Source: Streptomyces roseicoloratus (GTDB lineage Bacteria > Actinomycetota > Actinomycetes > Streptomycetales > Streptomycetaceae). From it: a DNA stretch of 64,000 nucleotides. This document shows, in pieces, positions 18,011 to 25,675 of the stretch. The stretch spans positions 1 through 64,000 of the forward strand of contig NZ_SDOY01000092.1 in NCBI RefSeq assembly GCF_004117935.1, written 5' to 3'. The position numbers and the translations under genes were made by a program. Positions within the stretch are counted from its first letter, which is position 1. Each line of letters starts with the position of its first letter. Below the pieces are notes generated by a model. It saw only the letters and a list, made by a program, of their open reading frames with translations. It searched no databases and was not told where the DNA came from.

Positions 18011-19051
18011 CTACCGGTAGGTGGCGAGCTCGCCGGTGCGCCGCACGTCGAGGGTCACGCAGTGGAAGCCGCCGCCCAGCGAGCGGGCGTGGGTGAGCTG
18101 CGCCGGGATGCACTCGACGCCGTGGCGTTCCAGCACCCGGATGAGGTCCACCTGGCGCTTGTCGATGACGACCTTGCTCGGTCCGACGGTCAGGAAGTTC
18201 ATCCCGATCCACACCGAGCCGCGCGGGTGGGGGCCGACGAAGCCCTGGTCCACCAGCTCCGGGCACTCGATCCGGTCCCAGCCGCGCAGGAACTCGGGCA
18301 TGTTGCCGTCGTTGACCCGGGACGGGTTGACCAGCACGAGTCCGGGGCGCAGCGGGGCGATGGTGGAGTCGATGTGGGTGGAGGTGTAGATGCCGGGGCA
18401 GGGGTGCACGGTGTACTCGTCCCCGAGCGCGGCCTGCAGCCAGCGGGCGCCGAGCATGTTGCCGCTGTCCGAGACCTGGTACAGCACGTCGGTGCCGAAC
18501 TTGAGCACGTTGGCCGCGTCGAAGACCGGCTCGAGGTTCTTCAGCCGTTCGCCGGGCGCCGCGGCCGGCTCGTACATGTCGTCGGCCAGCTGCGGCTTGG
18601 GCGCGGAGATCCACCGTGCGCCGCTCTCGAGGTACTCGATGAACAGGTCCTTGTAGGCGAACCCTTCGAGCCACCGGGAACGCAGCACCATGGGCGACTC
18701 GATGAGGGTCTTGCCGACCGCGAGGAATCCGTCGCGGGGGCAGTAGTCGTGGAATCCGTCGGTGCTCCAGTCCGGCGTGGACACGACCGCCTTGTGGTCG
18801 CGTCCGCCGGGCCGCCGCACCTTCACGCCGAGGCCGGTGAGGATGTCGACGAGCTCTTCGAGCTCGGCCTCGGTCTGCTCGACGACGTGCGCGGGGTACG
18901 GCCCGGGGACGATCTCCTCCGGGTTGTCGATGTCGCCGTACTCCGCGGCCAGCAGGCTCCGGTCGGTGACGGGCACCCGTGCGCCGCCGATGGTGCCGAC
19001 GACGATCTCCTCCAGCGGATCCCACTCCGTGTACACGTCCACCAGGCTCAT
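18011..19051 (-). CDS. StrB1-type L-arginine amidinotransferase
   Basis: 346 residues, the length of StrB1 (scyllo-inosamine-4-phosphate amidinotransferase). The triad of the AGAT/StrB1 fold is intact: D178 in PVFDAANVL, H226 in YTSTHIDST and C331 in GGGFHCVTLDVRR. The enzyme moves the amidino group of arginine to an amine and releases ornithine. The ATG at 19051 gives the StrB1-like N-terminus (MSLVDVYTEWDPLEEIVVG) and has GGGAGAGG upstream, so it is preferred to 19126. No inosamine genes are nearby, so the acceptor is probably an amino acid or another amine. It is the first gene of the four-gene cassette, which also holds a RocD-like enzyme. Confidence 0.93.
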   Translation of the reverse strand: MSLVDVYTEWDPLEEIVVGTIGGARVPVTDRSLLAAEYGDIDNPEEIVPGPYPAHVVEQTEAELEELVDILTGLGVKVRRPGGRDHKAVVSTPDWSTDGFHDYCPRDGFLAVGKTLIESPMVLRSRWLEGFAYKDLFIEYLESGARWISAPKPQLADDMYEPAAAPGERLKNLEPVFDAANVLKFGTDVLYQVSDSGNMLGARWLQAALGDEYTVHPCPGIYTSTHIDSTIAPLRPGLVLVNPSRVNDGNMPEFLRGWDRIECPELVDQGFVGPHPRGSVWIGMNFLTVGPSKVVIDKRQVDLIRVLERHGVECIPAQLTHARSLGGGFHCVTLDVRRTGELATYR

Positions 19052-19403
19052 CGGGTTGTCCTCTCCCATGCCGGGCGCCGCCGACGCGACGCCGGTCAGC
19101 CGTTCGAACACCGCTTTCCCCACCACCGGGCATTCCGGCCGGGGTCCGGAATCGCGACCAGAGTGGCACGGGCGGCACCCGGTCCGGGTAAGCCGGACGC
19201 GGAGCCTGAACGGCCGGAAGTAATCGCCGTGCGTCGCCGCGAATGAGCTTGTCGCGGACGCGCGGGGCGGCGCCGGCGTACCAGGGCCCGTGACGCCGGC
19301 GCCGGATGCGCCGAAGGGCCCCGGAAAGCCGAAATACCGGTCGAGGCATGCCCTCGACCGGTACGGCGTGAATGATTCGGGACGTTCTCGCGAAGCGTCC
19401 TTC
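19052..19403. other. Upstream region of the cassette and trailer of tRNA-Leu
   Basis: No gene. It holds the tRNA terminator hairpin (19335-19363). The promoter of the cassette should be here on the minus strand, but I see no convincing -35/-10 pair. The sequence is GC-rich, with weakly AT-richer spots near 19200-19250. Confidence 0.45.
19335..19363 (-). terminator. Hairpin terminator downstream of tRNA-Leu
   Basis: 12-bp perfect arms TACCGGTCGAGG (19335-19346) and CCTCGACCGGTA (19352-19363) around a 5-nt loop, 40 nt beyond the tRNA 3' end. It would separate tRNA transcription from the cassette. Confidence 0.75.
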
Positions 19404-19491
19404 TGGTGTCCGAGGGGGGACTTGAACCCCCACGCCCGATAAAGGGCACTAGCACCTCAAGCTAGCGCGTCTGCCATTCCGCCACCCGGAC
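19404..19491 (-). tRNA. tRNA-Leu (anticodon GAG)
   Basis: The 88-nt cloverleaf reads on the minus strand. The acceptor stem is GTCCGGG/CTCGGAC, the anticodon stem is CTAGC/GCTAG with loop TTGAGGT, and a long variable arm (class II) is present. The T-loop is GTTCAAGTC and the CCA end is encoded. The anticodon GAG reads CUC/CUU leucine codons. Confidence 0.97.
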
Positions 19492-19911
19492 AGGGTGTCG
19501 TCGTCCGCGCGCTTTCCGGCCGCGGCGACGGAGATCAATCTACCAGGTGTTCGAGCTGTCGTTCACCACGTTTCCGGTGGTCAGCGCGGTGGAGGTCACC
19601 GGGAGGGGCGGAGGGGGCCGGAGGGGGCGGTGGGGGCGGAGGGACGGCCGTGCGGGCGGGCGCGGACAGCTGCACGTTGGGGTGCCGTCGTGCTGTCGTG
19701 CCGACTTGCCGCCGTGCCGTCGTGCCGTCGGCGGCACCGCCGGCTTTCACGCCCGGTCGCCCTGCCGCCGGCCCGGGCGTCACCCTGCTCCTGAGTCCGG
19801 CCACGCACCCCACCGCCCGCCACTCCGGTCCGCCGAGTGGCGGGGCGGCCCCGCCGGCGCGGGTGCGGCTGGATCCGCCGAGTCCGGGTGCCGGTTTGCC
19901 ATACTGCTCCG
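19492..19911. other. Intergenic region with GCCGTCGTGC-like short repeats
   Basis: No supported gene. A TAGATT hexamer on the minus strand (19537-19542) could be the -10 of the tRNA. Around 19681-19735 there are irregular repeats of CGTGCCGTCGTGC. The end of the region carries the extended -10 of the next gene. Confidence 0.4.
19898..19905 (+). promoter_or_regulatory. Extended -10 element of a probable leaderless transcript
   Basis: CATACT (19900-19905) is preceded by TGC, giving an extended -10 pattern. A start site 7 nt after the hexamer falls on the A of the ATG at 19912, and no Shine-Dalgarno sequence is present. Confidence 0.45.
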
Positions 19912-20706
19912 ATGCCGCCGCAGCAGCCCACCGAGCCGCCAGGACGCGAGCCGGACCCCGTGTCCGCGCCCGTGCCGGAGCCCGTGTCGGTCGACCCGCC
20001 GCACGGCCCGGCTGTCACCCTGCTCACCCAGTCCTGGCTCGACGTCACCTTTCTGCACTGGGCCGTGGATCCGGCGGAGGTGGCCCCGCTGCTGCCGCCG
20101 GGTACCGTGCCCGACACCTTCGACGGCGCCGCCCACGTCGGGCTCGTCGCCTTCCGGATGCACCGCGCCGGCTGGTTCCGGCTCCCCGGTCTCCCGTACC
20201 TCGGCAGCTTCCCGGAAACGAACGTCCGGCTGTACTCGGTCGACGAGCACGGTCGCCGGGGTGTGGTGTTCCGCTCGCTCGACGCCTCGCGCCTGCTGCC
20301 GGTGGCGGTCGGCCGGTGGGTGTTCCGGCTGCCGTACGTCTGGTCCGGGATGGCGGTCCGGCGGGACGGCGACGTCGTGACGTACAGGAGCCGCCGCCGG
20401 CTGCCCGGCCCTCGGGACGCCCGGAGCGCGCTCGCGGTGCGGATCGGTGCGCGCGTCGAGGAGCCGACGCCCCTCGAGCACTTCCTCACCGCCCGCTGGG
20501 CCCTGCACGCCTCGTTCCTGGGCCGCGTGCGCTACCTCCCGAACGTCCACCCGCGCTGGCCGCTGCACCGGGCCCGGCTGCTCTCGTGCGACGAGACGCT
20601 GACAGCGGCGGCGGGCCTCACCCGACCGCAGGACCCGCCGGTCAGTGTCCTCTACTCCCCCGGTGTCCCCGTCCGTTTCCTCCCGCCACGAACCGGCGCC
20701 GCGTGA
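19912..20706 (+). CDS. DUF2071 (YqjF-like) family protein
   Basis: 264 residues, soluble. The family signature appears early: LTQSWLDVTFLHWAVDPAEV, LLPPGTVPDTFDG and VGLVAFRM. It continues with PYLGSFPETNVRLYSVDEHG and LSCDETL near the end. The function of DUF2071/YqjF proteins is not established; the fold is acetoacetate-decarboxylase-like. The Pro-rich N-terminal 30 residues are variable. The extended -10 upstream suggests a leaderless mRNA starting at this ATG. It is convergent with the next gene. Confidence 0.88.
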   Translation: MPPQQPTEPPGREPDPVSAPVPEPVSVDPPHGPAVTLLTQSWLDVTFLHWAVDPAEVAPLLPPGTVPDTFDGAAHVGLVAFRMHRAGWFRLPGLPYLGSFPETNVRLYSVDEHGRRGVVFRSLDASRLLPVAVGRWVFRLPYVWSGMAVRRDGDVVTYRSRRRLPGPRDARSALAVRIGARVEEPTPLEHFLTARWALHASFLGRVRYLPNVHPRWPLHRARLLSCDETLTAAAGLTRPQDPPVSVLYSPGVPVRFLPPRTGAA

Positions 20707-20769
20707 GACTGCCACGGCCGGTGGCGCCGCTCCGTCTCGGCCGGGAGTGAGCGCCAGGACCCGATCGGA

Positions 20770-21495
20770 TCACTCCGTGACGGGCAGGCACTCGGCGAGC
20801 AGGGCGACGATGTCACGCCAGGCTCGCCGCGCGTGCCGTGGGTGGTGGCCGACGCCGGGAGGCGCGGCGTGGTCGACCGGTGGGTGGTGGAAGGCGTGAA
20901 GCGCTCCTCCGTAGACCACGAGGCGCCAGTCGACGCCCGCGGCCTCCATCTCCGCGGCGAAGGCTTCCCGTTGCGCGGGCGGCATGATCGGGTCTTCCGA
21001 ACCGACCCCGGCCCACACCGGGCAGCGAATGCGCGCCGCCTCGCCCGGCCGGCCCGTGGTCAGTGCGTTGACCGTTCCGATGGCGCGCAGGTCGGCGCCG
21101 TCGCGGCCGAGTTCGAGTGCGACCGCGCCCCCGGTGCCGTAGCCGATGGCGGCGGTCCGGGCGGGGTCGGCGCGTGGTTCGGCGCGCAACACGTCGAGGG
21201 CGGCGTGGCCGATTCCTCGCATGCGGTCGGGATCGTCGAGCAGCGGCAGGCAACGGGCCAGCATCTGCTCCGGGTCGTCCAAGTAGCGTCCGCCGTGGAG
21301 GTCGAAGGCCAGTGCCACGTACCCCAGCTCGGCCAGCGCCTCGGCCCGTCGGCGCTCGACGTCGCCGAGCCCCATGCCCTCGGGCCCGATCAGGACCGCC
21401 GGCCGGCGTTCGGCGCCGGCCGGGAGCGCGAGGTGTCCGATCATCGTCAGGTCGTCGGCCGGGTACGCGACCGTACGGGTGGTGACCGTCGTCAT
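20770..21495 (-). CDS. Dienelactone-hydrolase-family protein lacking the nucleophile
   Basis: 241 residues, normal DLH size. The alpha/beta-hydrolase core is recognisable: PAVLIGPEGMGLGDVERRRA with the early Glu, GSEDPIMPPAQRE with the Asp, and GALHAFHHP with the His. The nucleophile elbow reads GYGTGG where DLH enzymes have GYCxGG (sometimes GYSxGG); codon GGC sits where Cys/Ser is expected. Either the enzyme is inactive, it uses another residue, or it has a non-hydrolytic role. It stands alone, convergent with the DUF2071 gene. Confidence 0.87.
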   Translation of the reverse strand: MTTVTTRTVAYPADDLTMIGHLALPAGAERRPAVLIGPEGMGLGDVERRRAEALAELGYVALAFDLHGGRYLDDPEQMLARCLPLLDDPDRMRGIGHAALDVLRAEPRADPARTAAIGYGTGGAVALELGRDGADLRAIGTVNALTTGRPGEAARIRCPVWAGVGSEDPIMPPAQREAFAAEMEAAGVDWRLVVYGGALHAFHHPPVDHAAPPGVGHHPRHARRAWRDIVALLAECLPVTE

Positions 21496-21692
21496 GCGAC
21501 GGGACCGTAATGACCGTTGCGCCCTCTCGGGGCCGTCTTCACCGATGGCAGACAGCGGTTACGGAGGCGGGCCGGGTCTGTGATGGAGTGTGGTCGGCCG
21601 TGGTGGCGCGTTCGTCGCGTGTGGCCGGCAGCGGGTCGGGGGGCCGGGGACGTAGGCTCGCGGCGGCGCGGCCAGTTCGACGAGGAGGAGAC

Positions 21693-22460
21693 ATGAACGC
21701 CACCGAGGAAGACCGGCTCGGGCCGGCCGAGGCCGACGTCCGGAACGCGAAGACGACACTGGTCCAGCTCCTCGCCCGCGCCGGGGTCTACTCCGGTGAC
21801 GCCGAGGAGCTGATCGGGATCGTCGAGGCCGGGGCCCTCGCGCTGGCCCGCGAGGAACTCGACGCCCTCGCCCGTGACGTACCGGCCGGGAAGGGGGAGC
21901 CCTACACCTCGGGCTGGGGCGAGGGCGCGGCGGCGGTCGTCGGCGGGCTCGGCGTCCGTGCCGAGCGGATCCTGCGTCAGGCCGTGGGTGCCCACGAGGA
22001 GGAGGCCGAGGGGAGCGGGGCAGGGCGGGTGCCGCTGCCGCCGGTGGGGCGGATGGAGCTGGAGCGGGCGAAGGTGGTCGTCCTGCCGCTCTATCTGTCC
22101 TTCTCCACGGTCTCCGACCTCGACCCCGAGGTCTCCGAGCAGGTGCTCACGGCGGTGCTCCGGACGATGACGGCACGGGAGCGGGCAGGGTACGCGGACC
22201 GGCTCACACGGTTCGCCGCAGCCGGGCACGACCGGGTGGAGCGGATGTACGCGGAGTACGGCCCGGGCAGCCCGATCGCCATCCACGGCCGCTACTCGCT
22301 GCTCCACTCCCCCGCGAGCATCGCCGTCCTGGAGCGGCTCACCACGACGCCCGACGCGCTCCGTGAGGAGTGGGACGCCGCCGAACTCCCGCCGGCCTGG
22401 CTGGAGGGGCTGTCGACGGCGTGGACGGCGTCGGGCTCCGCCGACGACCTCCCTGCGTGA
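21693..22460 (+). CDS. Conserved hypothetical protein
   Basis: 255 residues, soluble and acidic. I do not recognise the family. Features seen are an N-terminal helical part (KTTLVQLLARAGVYSGDAEE), a variable Glu/Gly linker near residue 105, and a C-terminal helical part (LDPEVSEQVLTAVLRTMTAR). A very good ribosome-binding site, GAGGAGGAG, sits 2-10 nt before the ATG. It is followed at a distance by a BlaI-type regulator and is divergent from the DLH-like gene. Confidence 0.75.
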   Translation: MNATEEDRLGPAEADVRNAKTTLVQLLARAGVYSGDAEELIGIVEAGALALAREELDALARDVPAGKGEPYTSGWGEGAAAVVGGLGVRAERILRQAVGAHEEEAEGSGAGRVPLPPVGRMELERAKVVVLPLYLSFSTVSDLDPEVSEQVLTAVLRTMTARERAGYADRLTRFAAAGHDRVERMYAEYGPGSPIAIHGRYSLLHSPASIAVLERLTTTPDALREEWDAAELPPAWLEGLSTAWTASGSADDLPA

Positions 22461-22639
22461 CGCGTGGAGGGTCGGGGTGAAGGTGAGGGGGCGGCGTGGC
22501 CGGGCGAGAGGGGAGGCATGACCGGGCAGCGCGGGACGATCGGGCGGCCCGGCCGGCAGGACCGGGCTCCGTGCCCGTGAGCTGGGCATCCGCGCGTCTA
22601 CTATGACCGGCGAGAGGTGCGGGAGAGCGGAGGGGACAC

Positions 22640-23071
22640 GTGCCCATGCGTCGGCTGGGTGAGCTCGAGGCGGAGATCATGGACCGCTTCTGGAAGTGGA
22701 ACCGGCCCGCCACGGTGCGCGAGATCGTCGACGACATCAACCTGCTGCGGGAGGTCGCGTACACGACGGTGACGACCGTGACGACGATCCTCTTCCACAA
22801 GGGCCATCTGACCCGCGCAAGGGACGGCCGGATCTGGGTGTACCGGGCCGCCGGCACCCGCGAGGCCTACGCGGCGGCGTTGATGGCGGACGGTCTCGAC
22901 GCCAGCGAGGACCGGCCGGCCGCCCTCGCCGCCTTCGTCCGCGCTCTCGGCGAGAGCGAACTCGCGGCGCTGCGGGAGGCCTTGAGCGAGCCGTTGACGG
23001 AGACGTCGAGCGAGGCGTTGAGCGAGACGTTGAGCGAGGCGTTGAGCGAGGCGTTGAGCGAGGCACCTTGA
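22640..23071 (+). CDS. BlaI/MecI-family transcriptional repressor with C-terminal repeat tail
   Basis: 143 residues. The winged helix is typical of the family: RRLGELEAEIMDRFWKWNRP, TVREIVDDINLLREVAYTTV and TTILFHKGHLTRARDGRIW. BlaI-type repressors control beta-lactamase, respiratory or stress genes and are usually inactivated by a BlaR1-type M56 peptidase; none is nearby. The last 35 residues are tandem LSEA/LSET tetrapeptides encoded by 12-bp repeats (22980-23067). The start is GTG at 22640 after GGAGGGG; an ATG at 22646 is also possible. Confidence 0.88.
   Translation: MPMRRLGELEAEIMDRFWKWNRPATVREIVDDINLLREVAYTTVTTVTTILFHKGHLTRARDGRIWVYRAAGTREAYAAALMADGLDASEDRPAALAAFVRALGESELAALREALSEPLTETSSEALSETLSEALSEALSEAP
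22980..23067 (+). repeat. 12-bp coding repeats in the BlaI-like gene
   Basis: Repeats of GTTGAGCGAGGC or GTTGAGCGAGAC encode the LSEA/LSET tail. The last four copies are nearly identical, which suggests recent slippage expansion. Confidence 0.8.
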
Positions 23072-23151
23072 CGCCTCGCTGCCTTCGACAGGGGGCTGCC
23101 AGTCTCCGGAGAGGGGCCCGCCGTGCCGGGATCGTCTAGGGTCCTGATCTC

Positions 23152-24006
23152 ATGACGTCGTTCCTCCACCGGCCGCTTCTTCCCTCCGATGACCTCCTTC
23201 ACCGCTTGCGGACGTCCTTTCCCACCGCCGAGACCGAGCGGTCTGTGACCGCCGCGGGTGTCGAGGTCCTGGGCGTCCGCGTGCCGCGAGAGCAGGCTCG
23301 TACGGTGTGGGAGGAGTGGCGCGGCAGGCATGACCGGATCGGTTGGTGGCCGTACGTCACGTTGAGCCCGCCGAGTGAGGCGACGGAGTGGCACGATCAT
23401 GCGGCGTGGGATGCCGGCGTGCTGGAGCGGTGGGTCGGCGAAGCCGCGTCTCAGGACCACGACGCGAAGGCGGCGTCCATAGTGGTGTCGGCCTGCCGGT
23501 GGGCGGTGGAGGAAGTCGCCGACGTGGACGACGATGTCGACCTCTGGCGGTCCGACTACGACCCCGACCGGCTGGCACCCCTACTCGCACCGGCCGTGGA
23601 GCGGCCGCTGCAGGGAGTGTCGCAGTGGGCGACCGGCACCCGGGACTTCTTCGAGAAGGACTGGCGGTGGGTGAATTTCGTGGCCGCGCGAGGCGGCTAC
23701 GAGGTTCCGGTGCTTCTGCCGCGTGTCTACACGACGTGGGGCTGGGCCGGGTACGGCGACCGCGGCCTGACCCCCCTCGACACCTCCGCACTCCTGCGCC
23801 GCTGGCACGAGCGGTGGGGAGCCGAGCTCTTCTTCGCCGACGGCTCCTACCTGGAGCTGGCCGTCGACCGGCCGCCCCTGGACCCCCGGGGCGCCGCGCA
23901 GGCCGCCGCGGAGCTGCGCGCCTACTGCCACGACACGGTGGACGATGCGGTGAAGACCGGCGACACGATGGCACGCTCGACGGTGTGGTCGCTCTGGTGG
24001 GACTGA
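23152..24006 (+). CDS. DUF4253 domain protein
   Basis: 284 residues, soluble. The C-terminal 110 residues match DUF4253 as I know it: VLLPRVYTTWGWAGYGDRG, LLRRWHERWGAELFFADGSY and AAELRAYCHDTVDD. The N-terminal half contains VLGVRVPREQARTVWEEWRG and a Trp-rich WWPYVTLSP. DUF4253 has no known activity; such proteins are often near polymorphic-toxin immunity genes, but no toxin is present here. The ATG has no strong Shine-Dalgarno. Confidence 0.85.
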   Translation: MTSFLHRPLLPSDDLLHRLRTSFPTAETERSVTAAGVEVLGVRVPREQARTVWEEWRGRHDRIGWWPYVTLSPPSEATEWHDHAAWDAGVLERWVGEAASQDHDAKAASIVVSACRWAVEEVADVDDDVDLWRSDYDPDRLAPLLAPAVERPLQGVSQWATGTRDFFEKDWRWVNFVAARGGYEVPVLLPRVYTTWGWAGYGDRGLTPLDTSALLRRWHERWGAELFFADGSYLELAVDRPPLDPRGAAQAAAELRAYCHDTVDDAVKTGDTMARSTVWSLWWD

Positions 24007-24541
24007 ACCGGACCGCAGGCCCTCATGGGGCGGTACGCGGCTGACGGCCGCACAACGCCGCCTCGTCAGAGCGGCAGGTCCTCGGACGGGAAGCGGATCT
24101 TCGGGTCGCTCCTGCGGATCGTACCCGGATCGCGAACGCCCCCTGCGGGAAGCGTGGTCACGAGCGTCGACTGCCGCCTCGCCCAGCGGCCGGGCCGGCG
24201 TTTTGCCGTACGGCCGTTGCGTCGCCCGGCGCCCGGCGAGTCTCCGCCGCTGCGCCACACGCCGCCCGCTGGGACGGCGTCCGTGACCGCGTGACCGCGT
24301 GGCTGTGTGCTGTGCTCGCGTGGTCGGGTGCTCGCATGGCCAGGTGGCCGGGTGGTCGCGTGGTCGGTCGTCAGGTGGTCGGGTCGCGTGACCTGAACCG
24401 GCCGGGATCCGGTCCGGTCACCGGCCGGGATCCGGTCCTCCGGCCACCGGCCGGGTGCCGGCGAGGCCGGCGCAAACGGCTCCCCGGTCGGGCGAATGTG
24501 GGGGCGCGGGTGTTGGCGCCCGGCGCGCGGGTGGTACGTCG
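24007..24541. other. 535-bp intergenic region with GTGG-rich and CCGGCCGGGATCC repeats
   Basis: No complete gene. Between 24291 and 24385 the plus strand carries irregular CGCGTGG/GGTGGTCGGG repeats. At about 24399-24470, ACCGGCCGGGATCCGGTC occurs twice, followed by a variant. On the minus strand, 24066-24220 has a short reading frame with gene-like codon use ending in FPSEDLPL, but no plausible start (see findings). Confidence 0.4.
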
Positions 24542-25675
24542 ATGGCCATGCAGCCAGGCTCGTCTCCCGCGGTCGCCCCCTTCCTTCGTACGGCCGCCGC
24601 CTACGCGTGGCGGCTGCTCGTCGTCGGCACGCTCGTCTATGCGGTGTTCGCACTGCTCGGGCGGTTCCACGAGATCGGGGTGGCGCTCTTCCTGGGGCTG
24701 GTGATCACCGCCCTGCTGCGGCCGGTCGCGGACCTCGTCGCCCGGGGGCTGCCGCGCGGGGTGGCCGTGGCGCTGACGATGCTGGGCAGCATCGCGCTGG
24801 TCCTCGGCGTGCTGGCGATGGTCGGCGAGGCGGTGGCGAACGACCGGACGACGCTGGTGCGGGAGTTCAGGACCGGCATCGACCGGATCGAGCACTGGTT
24901 GGAGCGGCCGCCGTTCCGGCTGAATCCGGAGGCCCTGACGGACCTGCAGTCGCGGATCGGCCAGTTCCTCTCCAGCCACCGTTCCACCCTGGTCAGCGAG
25001 GCCGTGAGCGGTGCGCACCACCTCGTGGCGGTGCTGGCGACGCTGGCGCTGGCGCTGTTCTCGGCGGTCCTCTTCATCCACGCGGGCGACCGCCAGTGGG
25101 CCTGGTTCCGGGAGCAGTTGCCGGCTTCGGTACGGGGCCGGGTGGACGTCGGCGGGCGGGCGGCCTGGCGTACGTTCACCGGCTACACCCACGGGATCGT
25201 CCTCGTGGCGGCCACGAACGCCGTCCTGGTGGGGATCGCCCTGTGGCTGCTCGGGGTGCCACTGGCCGTGCCGCTCGCCCTGCTCGAGTTCGCCGCCGCC
25301 TTCATCCCGCTGATCGGCTCGCCGATCGCGCTGGCGGTCGCCGCGGTGGTCGCCCTGGCTGCCGAAGGGCCGCTGGTGGCGGCGATCGTGATCGCGCTGA
25401 TCGTGGTGATCGGCCAGATCGAGGGGCATGTGCTGCATCCGCTGGTGATGAGCTGGGCCGTCCGGCTTCACCCGCTGGTGGTGGCGGTCTCGGTCGTCGC
25501 GGGTTCCATCGCCGCGGGCTTCGTCGGCGCGGTGGTGGCGGTGCCACTGGTGTCTGTGGTGTGGTCGGCGTACACGGCACTGCGGGCGGCTCGCGAGACG
25601 GAACGGATCCTCGCGGAGGAGGGACCGGGCGCTCAGGGCGCGGCGGCCGCCCCTGACGCGCCGGACGGTCCCTGA
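24542..25675 (+). CDS. AI-2E family transporter-like membrane protein
   Basis: 377 residues with about eight membrane helices. Family pattern: paired N-terminal helices (YAWRLLVVGTLVYAVFALLG, IGVALFLGLVITALLRPVAD), a soluble stretch at residues 90-150, then AVPLALLEFAAAFIPLIGSP and the C-terminal QIEGHVLHPLVMSW motif. Members range from the TqsA quorum-signal exporter to Na+/H+ antiporters, so the substrate is not predictable. The start is ATG at 24542 (or 24548), with no clear Shine-Dalgarno. The last 43 bp overlap the convergent EamA gene. Confidence 0.9.
   Translation: MAMQPGSSPAVAPFLRTAAAYAWRLLVVGTLVYAVFALLGRFHEIGVALFLGLVITALLRPVADLVARGLPRGVAVALTMLGSIALVLGVLAMVGEAVANDRTTLVREFRTGIDRIEHWLERPPFRLNPEALTDLQSRIGQFLSSHRSTLVSEAVSGAHHLVAVLATLALALFSAVLFIHAGDRQWAWFREQLPASVRGRVDVGGRAAWRTFTGYTHGIVLVAATNAVLVGIALWLLGVPLAVPLALLEFAAAFIPLIGSPIALAVAAVVALAAEGPLVAAIVIALIVVIGQIEGHVLHPLVMSWAVRLHPLVVAVSVVAGSIAAGFVGAVVAVPLVSVVWSAYTALRAARETERILAEEGPGAQGAAAAPDAPDGP

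Noticed and set aside
18011..19051. Streptomycin-type cyclitol cluster suggested by the StrB1-like protein
   Set aside because: No inositol dehydrogenase, aminotransferase of the StsC type, kinase or sugar genes are present; the neighbours are ATP-grasp and RocD.
19404..19491. Attachment site of an integrative element at tRNA-Leu
   Set aside because: No integrase or excisionase and no second copy of the tRNA 3' end was found within the window.
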